NCBI GenBank assembly: GCA_019096065.1
Contig: JAGUCH010000002.1
Location: 7,266,501-7,330,500 of the forward strand
Origin: Paracyclopina nana
Lineage: Eukaryota > Arthropoda > Copepoda > Cyclopoida > Cyclopettidae
Length of the DNA stretch: 64,000 bases
Direction of reading: 5' to 3'
The notes under the pieces were generated by a model. It was not told the DNA's origin and did no database searches. It saw only the letters and a list, made by a program, of their open reading frames with translations. Positions 10,824-21,312 of the stretch are shown here, one piece after another (positions within the stretch are counted from its first letter, which is position 1; every line of letters begins with the position of its first letter). The position numbers were made by a program, and so were the translations under genes.

Positions 10824-10854
10824 TGTCTGGAAAGAAAAGATGATCTCGTTTAAA
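10824..10854 (-). promoter_or_regulatory. Intercistronic region with candidate trans-splice acceptor (EXOSC10/MRPS34)
   Basis: After the EXOSC10 TAA the minus strand reads TTTAAACGAGA, then ATCTTTTCTTTCCAG, ACA and the MRPS34 ATG. The strong pyrimidine tract with CAG three bases before the ATG mirrors the next gap in the cluster. No poly(A) AATAAA is present in the 31 nt. Confidence 0.7.
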
Positions 10855-13248
10855 TTACTTTTTCTTATAGGTCATGCTTTTGCCAGATTTTTTATAGTGC
10901 TGCTTGGCCTTTCCGCTCTTCTTTTTGCCATTGAACTTGTTCAAGAACTCGGCATTAGGATCAAAGGTCTTTTGGTTAGCACCATGCCCAGACGAAAATT
11001 GGGCAAAGTCCACATTAGCGTAGTCCACCGAAGTTTTGGCCTTTTTTGAGCTATTAATAGCTTTTTGTCCCTTTCGTTTCCTTGACGGCTTTTCAAGCCC
11101 ATCTCGAAGGCCTTTCACAGTTTCAAGATCGGGCTCGTGGCTATCAACATCAAAGTCATTTTTGTCCGAAAAATGCTCGTCCTGTTCTCCCTCTTCATCT
11201 TGTCTACCAACATCATCTGCCGCCATGTCTTGGGCAGTCAACGCTGTGAGTGCATCAAAATGCTCTTTAATGGACTGAATTCGGTCGTGGTCACTTTTTT
11301 CTCTCTTTTCTTCATTTATCGCATTCAAGTAAGGCTTGAGCATTTGATATCTTAGAAAAGGACTAAGGAAAGTTTTCTGCAGCCTGCACTTCTTATCATT
11401 TTGAGCTAAAGCCATGGGCTCAGCTTGTGCTTTGGTCTTCACCTTAACCTGAATTAGCGGAGCTGTATCAACATCTTTCCGCAACATAACTTCCAGGTCC
11501 TCCTCTTGACCCCAATGCGACATGTCTAAGGGACACTTCAGAGGGTCCTCAAGGACAGCCAATGGGTTGAGGTTCTCTTCTCCATGATGACCTCTATGAT
11601 TGGCATCATTTTTCACCTTCACTAAAGGCTGCTCACGAGCCCTAAGAACAATCTCGTGCAACAGTTGTAGGTTTTGCTTGACCAACGGAGGGACTGGATT
11701 GCAACACGCGAGAATGCCTTGCATTTCTCTTGGCAACTCAGTGCAAATCTTCAGCAGCATGTGGGCAGGAAGAACATAAGACTCACTCTCGTCCTCTGAC
11801 CTTGCGAGGAGGTTCCGCCAATTGAATATTTCCCGAAAGGCAAAGATTTGGCGGTTGTTGAAATGATTCACGTTGCTTTTCCGCAAGCTTTCATCAAACG
11901 ATGTCTCTGGGTCGAAGAACGGCTTATTGTACACTTGCTTGCACAACTCGTTACTCTGATCAAACACAGATCGCAGTAAATTCAGGTTTTCGTTACTTTT
12001 CTCGATAAGCGTTTTCTTGAGACCACAGTAAATCTCCATAAGGTAATGCGTGTCCATGCGAGCATAGTTGATCATCTCCTCTGGAATGGGGCGAATTCGC
12101 CAATCAGCCAACTGGTATTTTTTGTCAGTTGTCACCTTGGAAAAGGTATGAAGCATAAATGCCAGGCTTCTACAGCCCCTCGGAAAGTCGAGGACTTGAG
12201 CGGCAACATAAGAGTCAAACATATTGACAACATACACCGAAAAGTCTCTCTGAAGCCATTGGATATCGTTTCGGCCGCCATGGAATATCTTCAGGATACG
12301 AGGATCGGCGAACACTTCGTTCAGGCAAGTTAGATCTTGCCACAGAGGGAATGGGTCAATGATGTAGTCTTGATCCACGGAAGAGATTTGGATTAAGCAC
12401 GTAATGCCTTGAAAGGTGCGATAAGTGTGTGCCTCCAAATCAACACCAATCTCTTTATATTTTTTCAGCTCTGCGAGCATGCCATCAAGCTTCTTTTTCG
12501 TGTCAACATACACAATTTGAGTCTCTTTGATTGGCAATGACTTGACATGATTGTCCTTCAGCTGACACTCTGGCAGCTTGAAATTGTTAATTTCAAAAAG
12601 GTAAGGATGGCTGCAAACTTCCTCGTTTTGATCCGTGTACTCAACCAGTATTGACAGAGGCTTCAACGAATGGGGTTTTTCTTGCAACCTTGGCGTAAAG
12701 GGTGTTTTGGTACTATTGTCAATCATGTCTTTAAAGGCAATTTGGGGCCTTGTGATATTCATGGCGGTCCATAATTTGACCTGACCGTTACTCTTCCCAA
12801 TGGAGGACGGCTTGTTCCAAGAACCGGAAATGGGACGGTCAGGGACTGTTGATTTAACCTCTATTAGAACTGGATCGATATCTTTCTTCAGGCCCGATGC
12901 TTCATCCAGGTGCGTTCCGATGCGCTCCAAAAGCTGGTCATTCGCGTCAGCGAGCATTTCCAAAATATCATTGATTGAGTTGGAGCCCACATCATTGTTT
13001 TTGGGCACCGGACATTTGATGCCATTGTGATTCAGGATGGCAACAATCGACTTCCTGATAGATTCGCCCTGTGCATTGGCAACTTGGCGGAAGCTTTTAA
13101 AGGTGGTGTAAAAGTCCCAGTCCTCTTTGCGGTCCGACGGAATTCCATTGGCAGCTTTTGTGGCCAGTGCAACTGCTCTCAAAGCCTCTTGATTGAAACT
13201 GTCCAAGGTTGAAAAGCCAGGCAAAAACTCTTCGTCTCCATCCGTCAT
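10855..13248 (-). CDS. EXOSC10: Exosome 3'-5' exoribonuclease Rrp6/PM-Scl-100
   Basis: Single exon of 797 residues. Domains in order: PMC2NT-type N-terminal domain (about 10-110, binds the Rrp47/C1D cofactor), DEDD exonuclease (about 240-420) and HRDC domain (about 450-520), then a long charged tail ending in Lys-rich sequence. Catalytic residues are present: D270 and E272 in GVDLEAH, D328 in FHGGRNDIQWLQ, and Y395 and D399 in YARMDTHYL. The human motif is YARDDTHYL, so the first of the paired Asp is Met here but the metal-binding Asp is kept. EXOSC10 is the nuclear catalytic exosome subunit that trims rRNA, snoRNA and aberrant RNAs. It is the first gene of the cluster with MRPS34 and EXOSC7, and divergent from the TMBIM gene 377 bp away. 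Confidence 0.96.
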   Translation of the reverse strand: MTDGDEEFLPGFSTLDSFNQEALRAVALATKAANGIPSDRKEDWDFYTTFKSFRQVANAQGESIRKSIVAILNHNGIKCPVPKNNDVGSNSINDILEMLADANDQLLERIGTHLDEASGLKKDIDPVLIEVKSTVPDRPISGSWNKPSSIGKSNGQVKLWTAMNITRPQIAFKDMIDNSTKTPFTPRLQEKPHSLKPLSILVEYTDQNEEVCSHPYLFEINNFKLPECQLKDNHVKSLPIKETQIVYVDTKKKLDGMLAELKKYKEIGVDLEAHTYRTFQGITCLIQISSVDQDYIIDPFPLWQDLTCLNEVFADPRILKIFHGGRNDIQWLQRDFSVYVVNMFDSYVAAQVLDFPRGCRSLAFMLHTFSKVTTDKKYQLADWRIRPIPEEMINYARMDTHYLMEIYCGLKKTLIEKSNENLNLLRSVFDQSNELCKQVYNKPFFDPETSFDESLRKSNVNHFNNRQIFAFREIFNWRNLLARSEDESESYVLPAHMLLKICTELPREMQGILACCNPVPPLVKQNLQLLHEIVLRAREQPLVKVKNDANHRGHHGEENLNPLAVLEDPLKCPLDMSHWGQEEDLEVMLRKDVDTAPLIQVKVKTKAQAEPMALAQNDKKCRLQKTFLSPFLRYQMLKPYLNAINEEKREKSDHDRIQSIKEHFDALTALTAQDMAADDVGRQDEEGEQDEHFSDKNDFDVDSHEPDLETVKGLRDGLEKPSRKRKGQKAINSSKKAKTSVDYANVDFAQFSSGHGANQKTFDPNAEFLNKFNGKKKSGKAKQHYKKSGKSMTYKKK

Positions 13249-13625
13249 CTCGCCAACTTAATAATTTTGTTGCATGTGCTTATTTGTTTACATTTGCTGT
13301 TTGAGCCGAGCTCTTATTTTGGTTTTTAGATTTAGCATAATAGCTATTTTTGGCTTTTTTTAGCAGCAATCGTCCGCTATTGGTTGACATGAGGCTAGTT
13401 TAGAGAGAAGAATGGAGCTGTGGACTTCAGAGTTTCCACATGCCGTAAGTGTGGCCGTTTTGAAGAAGCAACGTCGATAAAGCAATAAATGTCCCCTGGA
13501 AAATTATGACTCACCTCTTCGACTTGAGCAGAATTTCTTTTAACTTCTGAACGCTGACAGCGAGTAGGAAAAAGAGAGAAAGAGCAAAGGAGAGCACCTT
13601 AGCTCATATCTACCGAGGCTTAACA
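13249..13625. other. Divergent promoter region EXOSC10/TMBIM
   Basis: This 377-bp gap lies between two divergent starts. The T-rich stretch just upstream of EXOSC10 has no acceptor-like AG before its ATG, unlike the internal cluster genes, consistent with EXOSC10 being the first cistron. No other feature was seen. Confidence 0.5.
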
Positions 13626-14855
13626 ATGGGGAAAAACAATTTGGGTGACGGTGGCGAAAATGGATCTGTTGAGGTCATAATGCCCGATGGCTTTGGATCT
13701 TCTTTCTCCACCAAAGAGATCCGGGCCAAGGTTAGTCAAGAGTTAATTTCAATGGTTGAAGTTTGTCACTAATCACTACCTTTCTTTCAGTTTGTCCGCA
13801 AGGTGTATGCGACTCTCTTGAGCCAGTTGCTCATCACCATTGCATTCATTGCGGTGTTTATTTTTACACCTCAAATTCGCAACTTCTACTGCACCCAAAC
13901 CTTCACTGATGAATCTGGCATTAGCCACTGCGTCGCTGCCAGCCGCGAGGGTTTCATCATCTACATTGTGTCTTATGTGATCTTCTTCATCACATATTTC
14001 GCAATTGCCTGCTGCGAAAATGTGAGGAAAAAGTCTCCTGGCAACATGATTGCCATGGGAATCTTTACCCTCTCCTTGTCTATCTGGGTGGCATCGATTT
14101 CGATGTACCACGATGTCTACTGGGTTTTGATGTCCATTGGAATCACTGCTGCGCTCGTCTTGGGACTGACATTGTTCTCTTTCCAAACGAAAATTGACTT
14201 CACTGGTAATTATGCTATCTTTGAAATAGCTTTCGTTTACTTGCATTTTGATTGTGCTATTCACCGATTACTGGCTTCAAAAAGTATTCCTGAGGCTTAT
14301 CATATTCTTGATTACCGTTGCTTTTTTTAAAGACACAATTGTTCATTATTAGAAAGGCATTTTTCAGACTATCAGAAAGACTTTTTTCATATATAGCTAA
14401 GTCGTTTCATAATCCAAGAGCATATTACATAAATATTGCTCATTTACGAAACACTGATCAAGATCGCTTCAAGCTTAACCGGATAGCATACGAGAAAAAA
14501 TTGCGTACTTTGATCTTTTAGGAATTGGAATCTATCTGGTGGCAGCATCCTGGATCTTGTTTCTGTTTGGAATTTTGGCCGTTGTCTTCTGGGCCAAGAG
14601 CTACCCTGTCGTGCACACAGGTACTTTTGAAAGCTGAAAAGCCACTGTGTTGTCAGTTATTATCTTACTTTTTTTTCAGTCTACTCTGCGTTGATGGCCC
14701 TGCTGTTCTCTTTCTTTCTGATCTATGACACCCAACAGATCATGGGTGGCAAAAAATACTCCATCTCTCCCGAAGAGCATGTCTATGCCTCAATTCAACT
14801 GTACATCGATGTTGTCTATATTTTCTTGGCCATCCTCAACTTGGGAAAACGCTAA
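13626..14855 (+). CDS. Lifeguard/TMBIM family membrane protein (Bax-inhibitor-1 fold)
   Basis: Four exons: 13626-13730, 13791-14205, 14522-14620 and 14680-14855, joining in phase to 264 residues. After a short N-terminal segment the protein is almost entirely hydrophobic, with about seven membrane segments. Family marks are FVRKVYATLLSQLLIT at the first helix, KTKIDFTGIGIYL before the last helices, and the C-terminal block YDTQQIMGGKKYSISPEEHV followed by YIDVVYIFLAIL. The lifeguard (GRINA/FAIM2) group resides in ER and Golgi membranes and affects calcium leak and cell death. The N-terminus is shorter than in GRINA-type proteins, which carry a Pro-rich extension. An AATAAA at 15043-15048 is the likely poly(A) signal. 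Confidence 0.9.
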
Positions 14856-15042
14856 GATGTCTCTATGACATTTTAAATGACCCCATTACGAAGATCTGAC
14901 GTTAACTAACTATAAACTTAACCAACAAAATTTCTATTCTGAATACGTTCCTACACTTTGTATGTAGCAGCTTCTGTTTACAGTCTATTAGTTTAGGAGA
15001 CCACAAAACAAGGATTTTTCTCTAGCAACTATTTTCGTTAAA

Positions 15043-15078
15043 AATAAAGTATCCAATTATGAAGTGAGACGGTTTATT
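15043..15078. terminator. Facing poly(A) signals of TMBIM (+) and RPA1 (-)
   Basis: AATAAA at 15043-15048 on the plus strand lies 188 nt after the TMBIM stop. TTTATT at 15073-15078 is AATAAA on the minus strand, 63 nt after the RPA1 stop. The two convergent transcripts therefore probably end within a few tens of bases of one another or overlap slightly. Confidence 0.65.
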
Positions 15079-15140
15079 GATGTCAGAAAAAAGAATTTAC
15101 TTAAAAAGGTACAGTATTGAAAGAGATGAGTTCAAGGTGT

Positions 15141-17609
15141 TCACATGTACTTTTCTCTTTTCACTCCCATCGGGAGTGGTATTCCGGCAAGTTCAAGATC
15201 CTGAATCATTTTCTTATTGTATTCCATAAAGTTAACGGGGGTTGCGGCCACAAGGGAGTGTCTGACTCTTTGCTCATCGTTGTAGAAGTCGGCTTTGCAT
15301 CTCAGCCTCATATTGAAGCGCTTGAAGGTGGCACCAGCAAACACTTTGTCATACGCTGCTCTGTCGTTCGCCATCATTGCTCCCAATTCATCAGAGCTAA
15401 CCCCGAGAATTTGCTCGCCCTGCTCCTGGAAACAGTTCACCCATTGGTTATCTGTGGCGTCAGCCATGGCCACGTTCAAGATGAGGCGCCAATTGAAAAT
15501 AGGAGAATTGGTGTTGCACTTTTCACACCTATACGAGCCATCGTTTTGGTCTTGAACCTGAAACGAGCTTAACTTAGACACGCCCAACGACTATAGGAAC
15601 GCCCTCTTACCTTCTTGTTACACGATCTGCCTTCCGTTTGATTAGCGCAGGCCATGTACAGAGCCTTGTCCTTTGGAATCATGGTAATAAAACCAACGTT
15701 AGAGTAGTATTCGGCCTTGTCAGATCCAAAACCGAGGTTCTCCTTCTTGGTTTCTCCAAAAGTCTTGCAGTTTGACCCGAAATCCCCAGTGCCTCCGGCT
15801 CGGTTACCAGCCTGAGTGAGGCTGTTGGTAGAAGCTGATGCTCCTTCAGAGTCATACCAGCCCCTCAGTTCATGACATTGGGGTAGATCTGGGTTTACTT
15901 GGATTACAGAGCTGCTCAGAGTAGACAAAGAAACTCCGTTGTAATCGGAAACTTTAGCTCCTTTGATGGCTACAACTGGGCTACCCTCGGCCTCAAATGT
16001 TTCTGCAGTGGTGCCCCACAATGTGAGCCCCACCTTCGTAAGACTTTTGTCAACCAAGACAATGTCCCTTTTACGTAGCTCCTTCTGCGTCCTGGAGCTC
16101 GTGATGGTTACGCAATCGGAAGCAGACTTGACTACTCCAATAATGTCGACCGTAGAGTCCTTCAGCCCAGCATTGAGCTGGCTGATTTGGCAAAAGTTAA
16201 AGGAGAGTGTCGGAATCGACCCAGTGTCATCGTCAGTGCAAGGCATGACTTCGGTCGTGTCCTTGAAGGTAATTTCGTAGTCGTTGTTCAAGGTCGAGTA
16301 CTGCCTGTTGGCTGCCTTCAGGGTGCCATGAGTGATGTAGAACACCTTGCCAATTTCTATCATGTTGTAGAACTTGTCGCATTGCTCCTTGAAAGCGGTG
16401 GCACGAATCTCTCCAGACTCGTCCACAAGATCCATAGAAAACAGGTGTCCCTCACCCCTATGAAAAGGAACAGTTTAAATCGAGATCTGCGATATCATAT
16501 ATATAAAAGAACATTCAATGGCTAAAATAAGCATACTCAATTCATCATTGAATTTTTTTTGGGTACACTCATGGTATTCAATTTGACATCTTACCGATAA
16601 TTATTTTTGGTTAAAATTATCATCATTTTTCAGGGCATCAAAGTTTTTTAAAAGGGAAAAAAACTCAAAAAAAAAAAAAAATCTTATTTTGTAGCACAGC
16701 TGAATAGAAAGTTTTGCTTGCCCCAATTAAGTAAGAAATGATCTTAAGTGTATTTTCCCCCTTTCTTAACACTATGGGGGGATTCCATCAAAACAAAATT
16801 CAAAATATCGGTTTAAACAAGAGCCCTATATCGATAATTAGAACACAAATGTAATAAATTATTTGGGTTCTGCATTCTGCTAGCCAATTTACCTTGAGTT
16901 GCTCCATCTGCGAATGTCAGACTTGTTAGTGACTCGCGCCTTGATAGTCCATTTATTTTGGTATGGAGTTAATGAAGCAATCGGGTAGACATTCATTTGT
17001 CCGGAGTTCATGATTGGATCTTGTAACATACTCGGCCTAAAGAGGAAGCTGATCAAGTTGACAGAATATGAAGAGACCCATAAAAGCTATTACCTGTTTG
17101 TAACCTGCTGTAAAGGCTTTTTGGTGATGGGCTGTCCCTCGGCCTCTTCTCCGGTCCTCTTGCCGGCCTGCTGAGCGGCCTTGCGGTCGTTTTCGCTCAC
17201 CGTGCCATCGGCGTTGATAGCAATGGGTGAGCCGATCTTCTGGCCGACCTGAGCACCCGATTGGAGCACGTCCATCTCCAGAATGATGATCACCTTTTTA
17301 CCTTGCATGTTATTGCACTGCAACTTGTTTACGCGGATAACGCAGTACTCGTCCACCACGTTGTCCTCCACCAAGTTGTTCAACTGGGTTGCCAACATCG
17401 CGTAGCTGTTGCTGTACATACCGTCGGACACGAGCACGCGATAGCGCTGCATCGAGGACCCCGCGATTTTTTTGAAGCTCAAAAGCTAAAAACTAACAAT
17501 TAAAGATGAACAGTCAATGATGGAGTCGATTATGGCTAACCTGAAGGTTCGGCAGATTTACGGATCCTCCTTGACATATCGTGAGTAGAGCACCTTGAGT
17601 CAAAGACAT
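15141..17609 (-). CDS. RPA1: Replication protein A large subunit
   Basis: Five exons: 17609-17541, 17485-17094, 17036-16893, 16457-15611 and 15557-15141, all in phase, giving 622 residues (human 616). The N-terminal protein-interaction OB fold ([15 protein letters not shown]... [22 protein letters not shown]) is followed by DBD-A ([20 protein letters not shown]), DBD-B, and DBD-C with the zinc finger, whose Cys residues lie in [17 protein letters not shown] and YRCEKCN. RPA1 binds single-stranded DNA in replication, repair and recombination. The zinc-finger coding region is split by the last intron (15558-15610). Intron 3 (16458-16892) is the largest and holds A-rich low-complexity sequence. 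It is convergent with the TMBIM gene and divergent from the small gene at 18178. Confidence 0.95.
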
Positions 17610-18177
17610 GATTGAGGCTGCTTTAAAAGACGTCCGATGCGAATTACAGCTTTAGATTGTGGATTCACTGGATTGTTGTGCACTTTTGCCGCGAGTTTTG
17701 ACAAAAACACAAAATGAAAGAAATCGCGTTAGCGCGCTCAGACGACTCAAAAATACGCAAAAGAGTACTAGATGGCGATAATGCTTTTAAAAATAATTCT
17801 TTTATGCAATTAAACTTTACACTTCTCATAAGGCTTTTGCCTGGTTTTTTTTTTTTTTTTTCGTTTTCCTTGTTGGGGGCTAGCGGGTGTGACTCCGCAT
17901 ACGGCTTATCACATCTGAATTTTATTGATAATAATGTTAAAAAGCATTTTTGTATCATTACAATATGACGAGGAAATTGTAATGAGCATAATTATATATA
18001 TATATAATAAAGACCATGCACAGAGACTTTTGAGACATTTCTGTTAAATTTCCCGCTCCTTTCTGTCTATATATTTGAAGCCTTTACATGATTCATTCTT
18101 TGTAAAAGACAACACAGAACAGCAGATATCCTCATTTGTCATCGCGAATTTTCTGTGAAATGAAACCGCTTAAATCT
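17610..18177. other. Divergent intergenic region with T-tract and TA repeat
   Basis: This 568-bp region lies between RPA1 and the small gene at 18178. It holds a poly-T tract near 17846-17861 and a (TA)n run near 17994-18008. Short open frames across it have no recognisable product. It probably contains both promoters. Confidence 0.5.
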
Positions 18178-18673
18178 ATGCCGAACCAACGAGTGATCAG
18201 CGTGAAACAGAGGTTAATCGTAAGACTCTTTAGAGGTTGACATCTATCACATGATTAAAGCTCATATTTCAAGCTTTGGGGTTGTTTGGCCTCCTACTCT
18301 ATCGGCTTTTGGGCCGTTGGTGAGTATTTTGGGTGGTGGGACAAGCATAAGGTCAAACCAGATTCGATAGAACATATTCTAATGCTGGAACATTATGAGC
18401 GACGCAAGAATAGCTCGGCTGAGTTATTTTCCACATCCTTGTCGCCTGGGGCTTTGCGAGCTAGGGACTCGGCCTTGATGGACACATCCATAGGCGCATT
18501 AGAAACCGACATTTCCAAGGCTAAAGATATACTCAACAAAAGCCCTGTTATCAAGGTATCGTTCGCATAAATGGATTCCCTCGTGCCATAATATAGGCAA
18601 AAGCATTTTTTCCTTACAGGATCCAGTTCTTATAAGTGAGACTGCAGTACTGACAAAATCTCCTGCAAAATGA
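18178..18673 (+). CDS. Small single-pass membrane protein of unknown function
   Basis: A proposed three-exon gene: 18178-18212, 18261-18555 and 18620-18673, in phase, 127 residues. The first exon is the least certain because the acceptor at 18259-18260 has a weak pyrimidine tract. The second junction (AAG|GTATCG...TTACAG|GAT) is clean. Residues about 14-40 form a probable transmembrane segment (LWGCLASYSIGFWAVGEYFG). A charged region follows (KHKVKPDSIEHILMLEHYER) and then a Ser/Ala-rich tail. I do not recognise the family. Its stop codon overlaps the SLX4 start as ATGA (18670-18673), so the two are probably on one pre-mRNA or share a processing site. Confidence 0.55.
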
Positions 18674-21228
18674 GCAAAAAACTCACCAAGTTAGCTCGGG
18701 CAAAGGCCAAGACAAAGGCTAACGATAAATTGAACAATAGTGACGAAGACTTTCAGCCTGTAGTCAAAGAGGCTAACTTAGAAAAAGTGACAATAGTTAA
18801 AGAGGAGGTGTCGAGTTCTGCGAATAATTCCGATGTATCATTGAACTCCACGTTGCTACAAAAGTGCCATTTCTGTGGGAAAACATTCAAAGAAGGTCAA
18901 GAGCTGGCACGTATCAGTCATCTGAAGACATGTGGAAGTAATCTTGGCGTCGGCACAGGTGACTTGTTAAAGATACGTCAACTTGAGGAACGACAAGCTG
19001 AAGAATGGAAGGCCCTTAATCTTCCGAAAGCTGTGAACCAGAGCCGAAACAAAACTGTTTCTCGTAGTAGAGTCAAGTCAACGTTGTATAGTTGTGATGC
19101 CAACTTGGAGATGGCTTTGGCTTTGTCGGCATCTTTGGTTGATCAAGGAGCTCCTAAAACAATTGAAGAAGGACCCAAATCAGTTGCATCCGAATGCTGG
19201 CTTCCTCAAGCACCTGAAAAGATTAGTAAAAAGGTGCCAAAGAGCAAGGCAAAGACCATACTCGAGGTTAGAACAGAAGTGGAGAGGAGCAAGCAAATTA
19301 CTGAGGCAGTTATGCAGATCTTGTCATCCGAAATCATTGCCTCGTTTTGCACATCTAAATATGATATGAAATCAGGCACTCAGTCCAAATTGCTGATGGA
19401 CCTTCAATGCTCGAATTGCTTATGGAAGGCAGCAGCAATGGATAAGACATTCAACTTTTGTCTAGAATTTTTTCGTCCCTTCAAAAGACAAGATTGTGAA
19501 GCGTCAAAAGCAATAGAATGTGTGGATGACGAAAAAGAAGACACAAAGATGTTACGCGATGACCTTAATGGGGTGACTAATGATTGGAGTAAACTGCTTA
19601 AATCAGGCAAAAGAGCAGACCTTAGAATCATTACGAAGGGCGAGCAAGAAATCAAGGCTCACTCACTTGTGTTGTTTGCAAGATGTCCAAGTCTTCTCAA
19701 TGCTGAACATTTGATCGAGGAAGAAGGATCTTGTTCTGTTCTGTCTTGGCTAGAAGTGAGCAAATCAGCGGCCATGTCCTTTTTAGCCTTTATATATTCT
19801 GGTCAGATGAGCATAGCAGAAGAAGATTTGAATGACGGAAAATTATTGGCCAAAAAATGTCCCGAGCTGACAAAATGGTCTCAATTTGTCAGTATCGGGG
19901 AAAAAGGCCACAATTTAAGTGCTTTGCTTGAGATACTTGAGGAGGAAGAGGAGTTGAGCGAAAAGTCTGCTGACCTTTTTGAAGACTCGCAACAACAAAG
20001 CCTTTCTCGGCCAATGAAGCGAAAATCATCAGTTGTTGAAGATGAAGGTCTTAGTAAGAGGTCCAGACTGGAAGATCCGGAGGGCAGCTTCGAAGATTTA
20101 CTGTATAAAAATGCCACGGTGTACAGTAGAAGATTCAGCTCACCTATCGATGATTTGCTGCTCGACGTGCAAGAAAGTTCCGTGACAAAATCTTTTAAAT
20201 TCAAGCCTGAACATCGCAATGCTGGAGAAGAAAAAGAAAATTATCTTGGCAATGGTATGCAGAGTTTTGACAAAAAAGAATGTGATGATCCCGACCATAA
20301 CAAGTTGATTGTTAGTAGAGGTGAATCTGAGAGAGAGTCGAGGTTAAATGAAACCCTGTCGCAATCAGCTAGGGAAATCTGTGAACTTAGTAATGGCTTT
20401 TCCACACCTATCCCTAAATCAAGTCATGACAAATCTGGCGGGTTCGATCTTGAGCTTGAAAACTATCAGTCCGACTTTGACAAGTCAGAGCTTAGCCTAG
20501 ACCAATCTCGAAGTGGACAAGCTGAAATTGACAAGCAAGAGCCTGGAGGAGATGGATCTCCTTCTGATTTTGACCGCTCATATCAATTCATAGAAGAGGG
20601 AAAGTTTCACAAGACAGAGGCTGATGAAGAGCCTGATAACTCAGAAATTGATCAACGTGATGCGCATTTTCAGCCTATCAGTGTTCCTCAAGGCACAAAA
20701 TTCGTGATGGATGATTCTGACTCCAGCCCGGAGAAGGGACAAGTCACCACTCCCATGCCCAATTATGAAACAATGCTCTCCCCTGCTTTAAGGGTTGAGC
20801 TAAAAAAATTCGGCCTGAAAGTCATACCTAGGAGAAAAGCTGTTCCCTTGTTGAAGCATATTTTCCAAGAAACTCATCCTGAATGCAGAAGACAAGTTGA
20901 ATTTGCCCAAGATGAAATGTCTTCTTCTCAAGAAAGCCAATCTGAAGAGGTGCTTGAAGAAAGCCTAGCCTTGGTGGAGAATGATGTTCGTTCATCAGAG
21001 GATTTGTCATCTCAATTGCTACAGTTCATCAAGGACGATCCTCATCTTCATAGGCAAGCTCTGATGTATGAGCCAATATGGCTAGAAGATTTAGTCGTCG
21101 CCTTCAAAGACAAGACAAGTGCTCCCGCCAAGCAAGCTCAAATCATGGACATTCTAGATATTGAGTGCATTACTTTCAGAACGAGGTCTCAGAACGATAA
21201 AAACAAGAAGAGAAACGCCAGGAAATAA
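18670..21228 (+). CDS. SLX4: SLX4 structure-specific endonuclease scaffold (BTBD12-like)
   Basis: One uninterrupted exon of 852 residues. Near residues 65-90 is a C2HC zinc finger of UBZ type (CHFCGKTFKEGQ...HLKTC). A BTB domain lies at about 315-400 (RADLRIITKGEQEIKAHSLV). The conserved C-terminal SAP-like helix-turn-helix is at about 695-735 (LSPALRVELKKFGLKVIPRR), and a terminal segment containing DPHLHRQALMYEPIWLEDL would bind SLX1. SLX4 assembles SLX1 and other nucleases for Holliday-junction and crosslink repair. The central 450-690 region is Ser/Asp/Glu-rich and repetitive. The length is half that of human SLX4 but similar to invertebrate forms. An AATAAA (21224-21229) overlaps the TAA stop. 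Confidence 0.88.
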   Translation: MSKKLTKLARAKAKTKANDKLNNSDEDFQPVVKEANLEKVTIVKEEVSSSANNSDVSLNSTLLQKCHFCGKTFKEGQELARISHLKTCGSNLGVGTGDLLKIRQLEERQAEEWKALNLPKAVNQSRNKTVSRSRVKSTLYSCDANLEMALALSASLVDQGAPKTIEEGPKSVASECWLPQAPEKISKKVPKSKAKTILEVRTEVERSKQITEAVMQILSSEIIASFCTSKYDMKSGTQSKLLMDLQCSNCLWKAAAMDKTFNFCLEFFRPFKRQDCEASKAIECVDDEKEDTKMLRDDLNGVTNDWSKLLKSGKRADLRIITKGEQEIKAHSLVLFARCPSLLNAEHLIEEEGSCSVLSWLEVSKSAAMSFLAFIYSGQMSIAEEDLNDGKLLAKKCPELTKWSQFVSIGEKGHNLSALLEILEEEEELSEKSADLFEDSQQQSLSRPMKRKSSVVEDEGLSKRSRLEDPEGSFEDLLYKNATVYSRRFSSPIDDLLLDVQESSVTKSFKFKPEHRNAGEEKENYLGNGMQSFDKKECDDPDHNKLIVSRGESERESRLNETLSQSAREICELSNGFSTPIPKSSHDKSGGFDLELENYQSDFDKSELSLDQSRSGQAEIDKQEPGGDGSPSDFDRSYQFIEEGKFHKTEADEEPDNSEIDQRDAHFQPISVPQGTKFVMDDSDSSPEKGQVTTPMPNYETMLSPALRVELKKFGLKVIPRRKAVPLLKHIFQETHPECRRQVEFAQDEMSSSQESQSEEVLEESLALVENDVRSSEDLSSQLLQFIKDDPHLHRQALMYEPIWLEDLVVAFKDKTSAPAKQAQIMDILDIECITFRTRSQNDKNKKRNARK

Positions 21229-21312
21229 ATTGCCAGAAATTCATTCCTTCACCCACTTTGTCATGTTGAACCTATAGGAATCATGTGCTTGACATTTATG
21301 CGTAGCCTCCAC

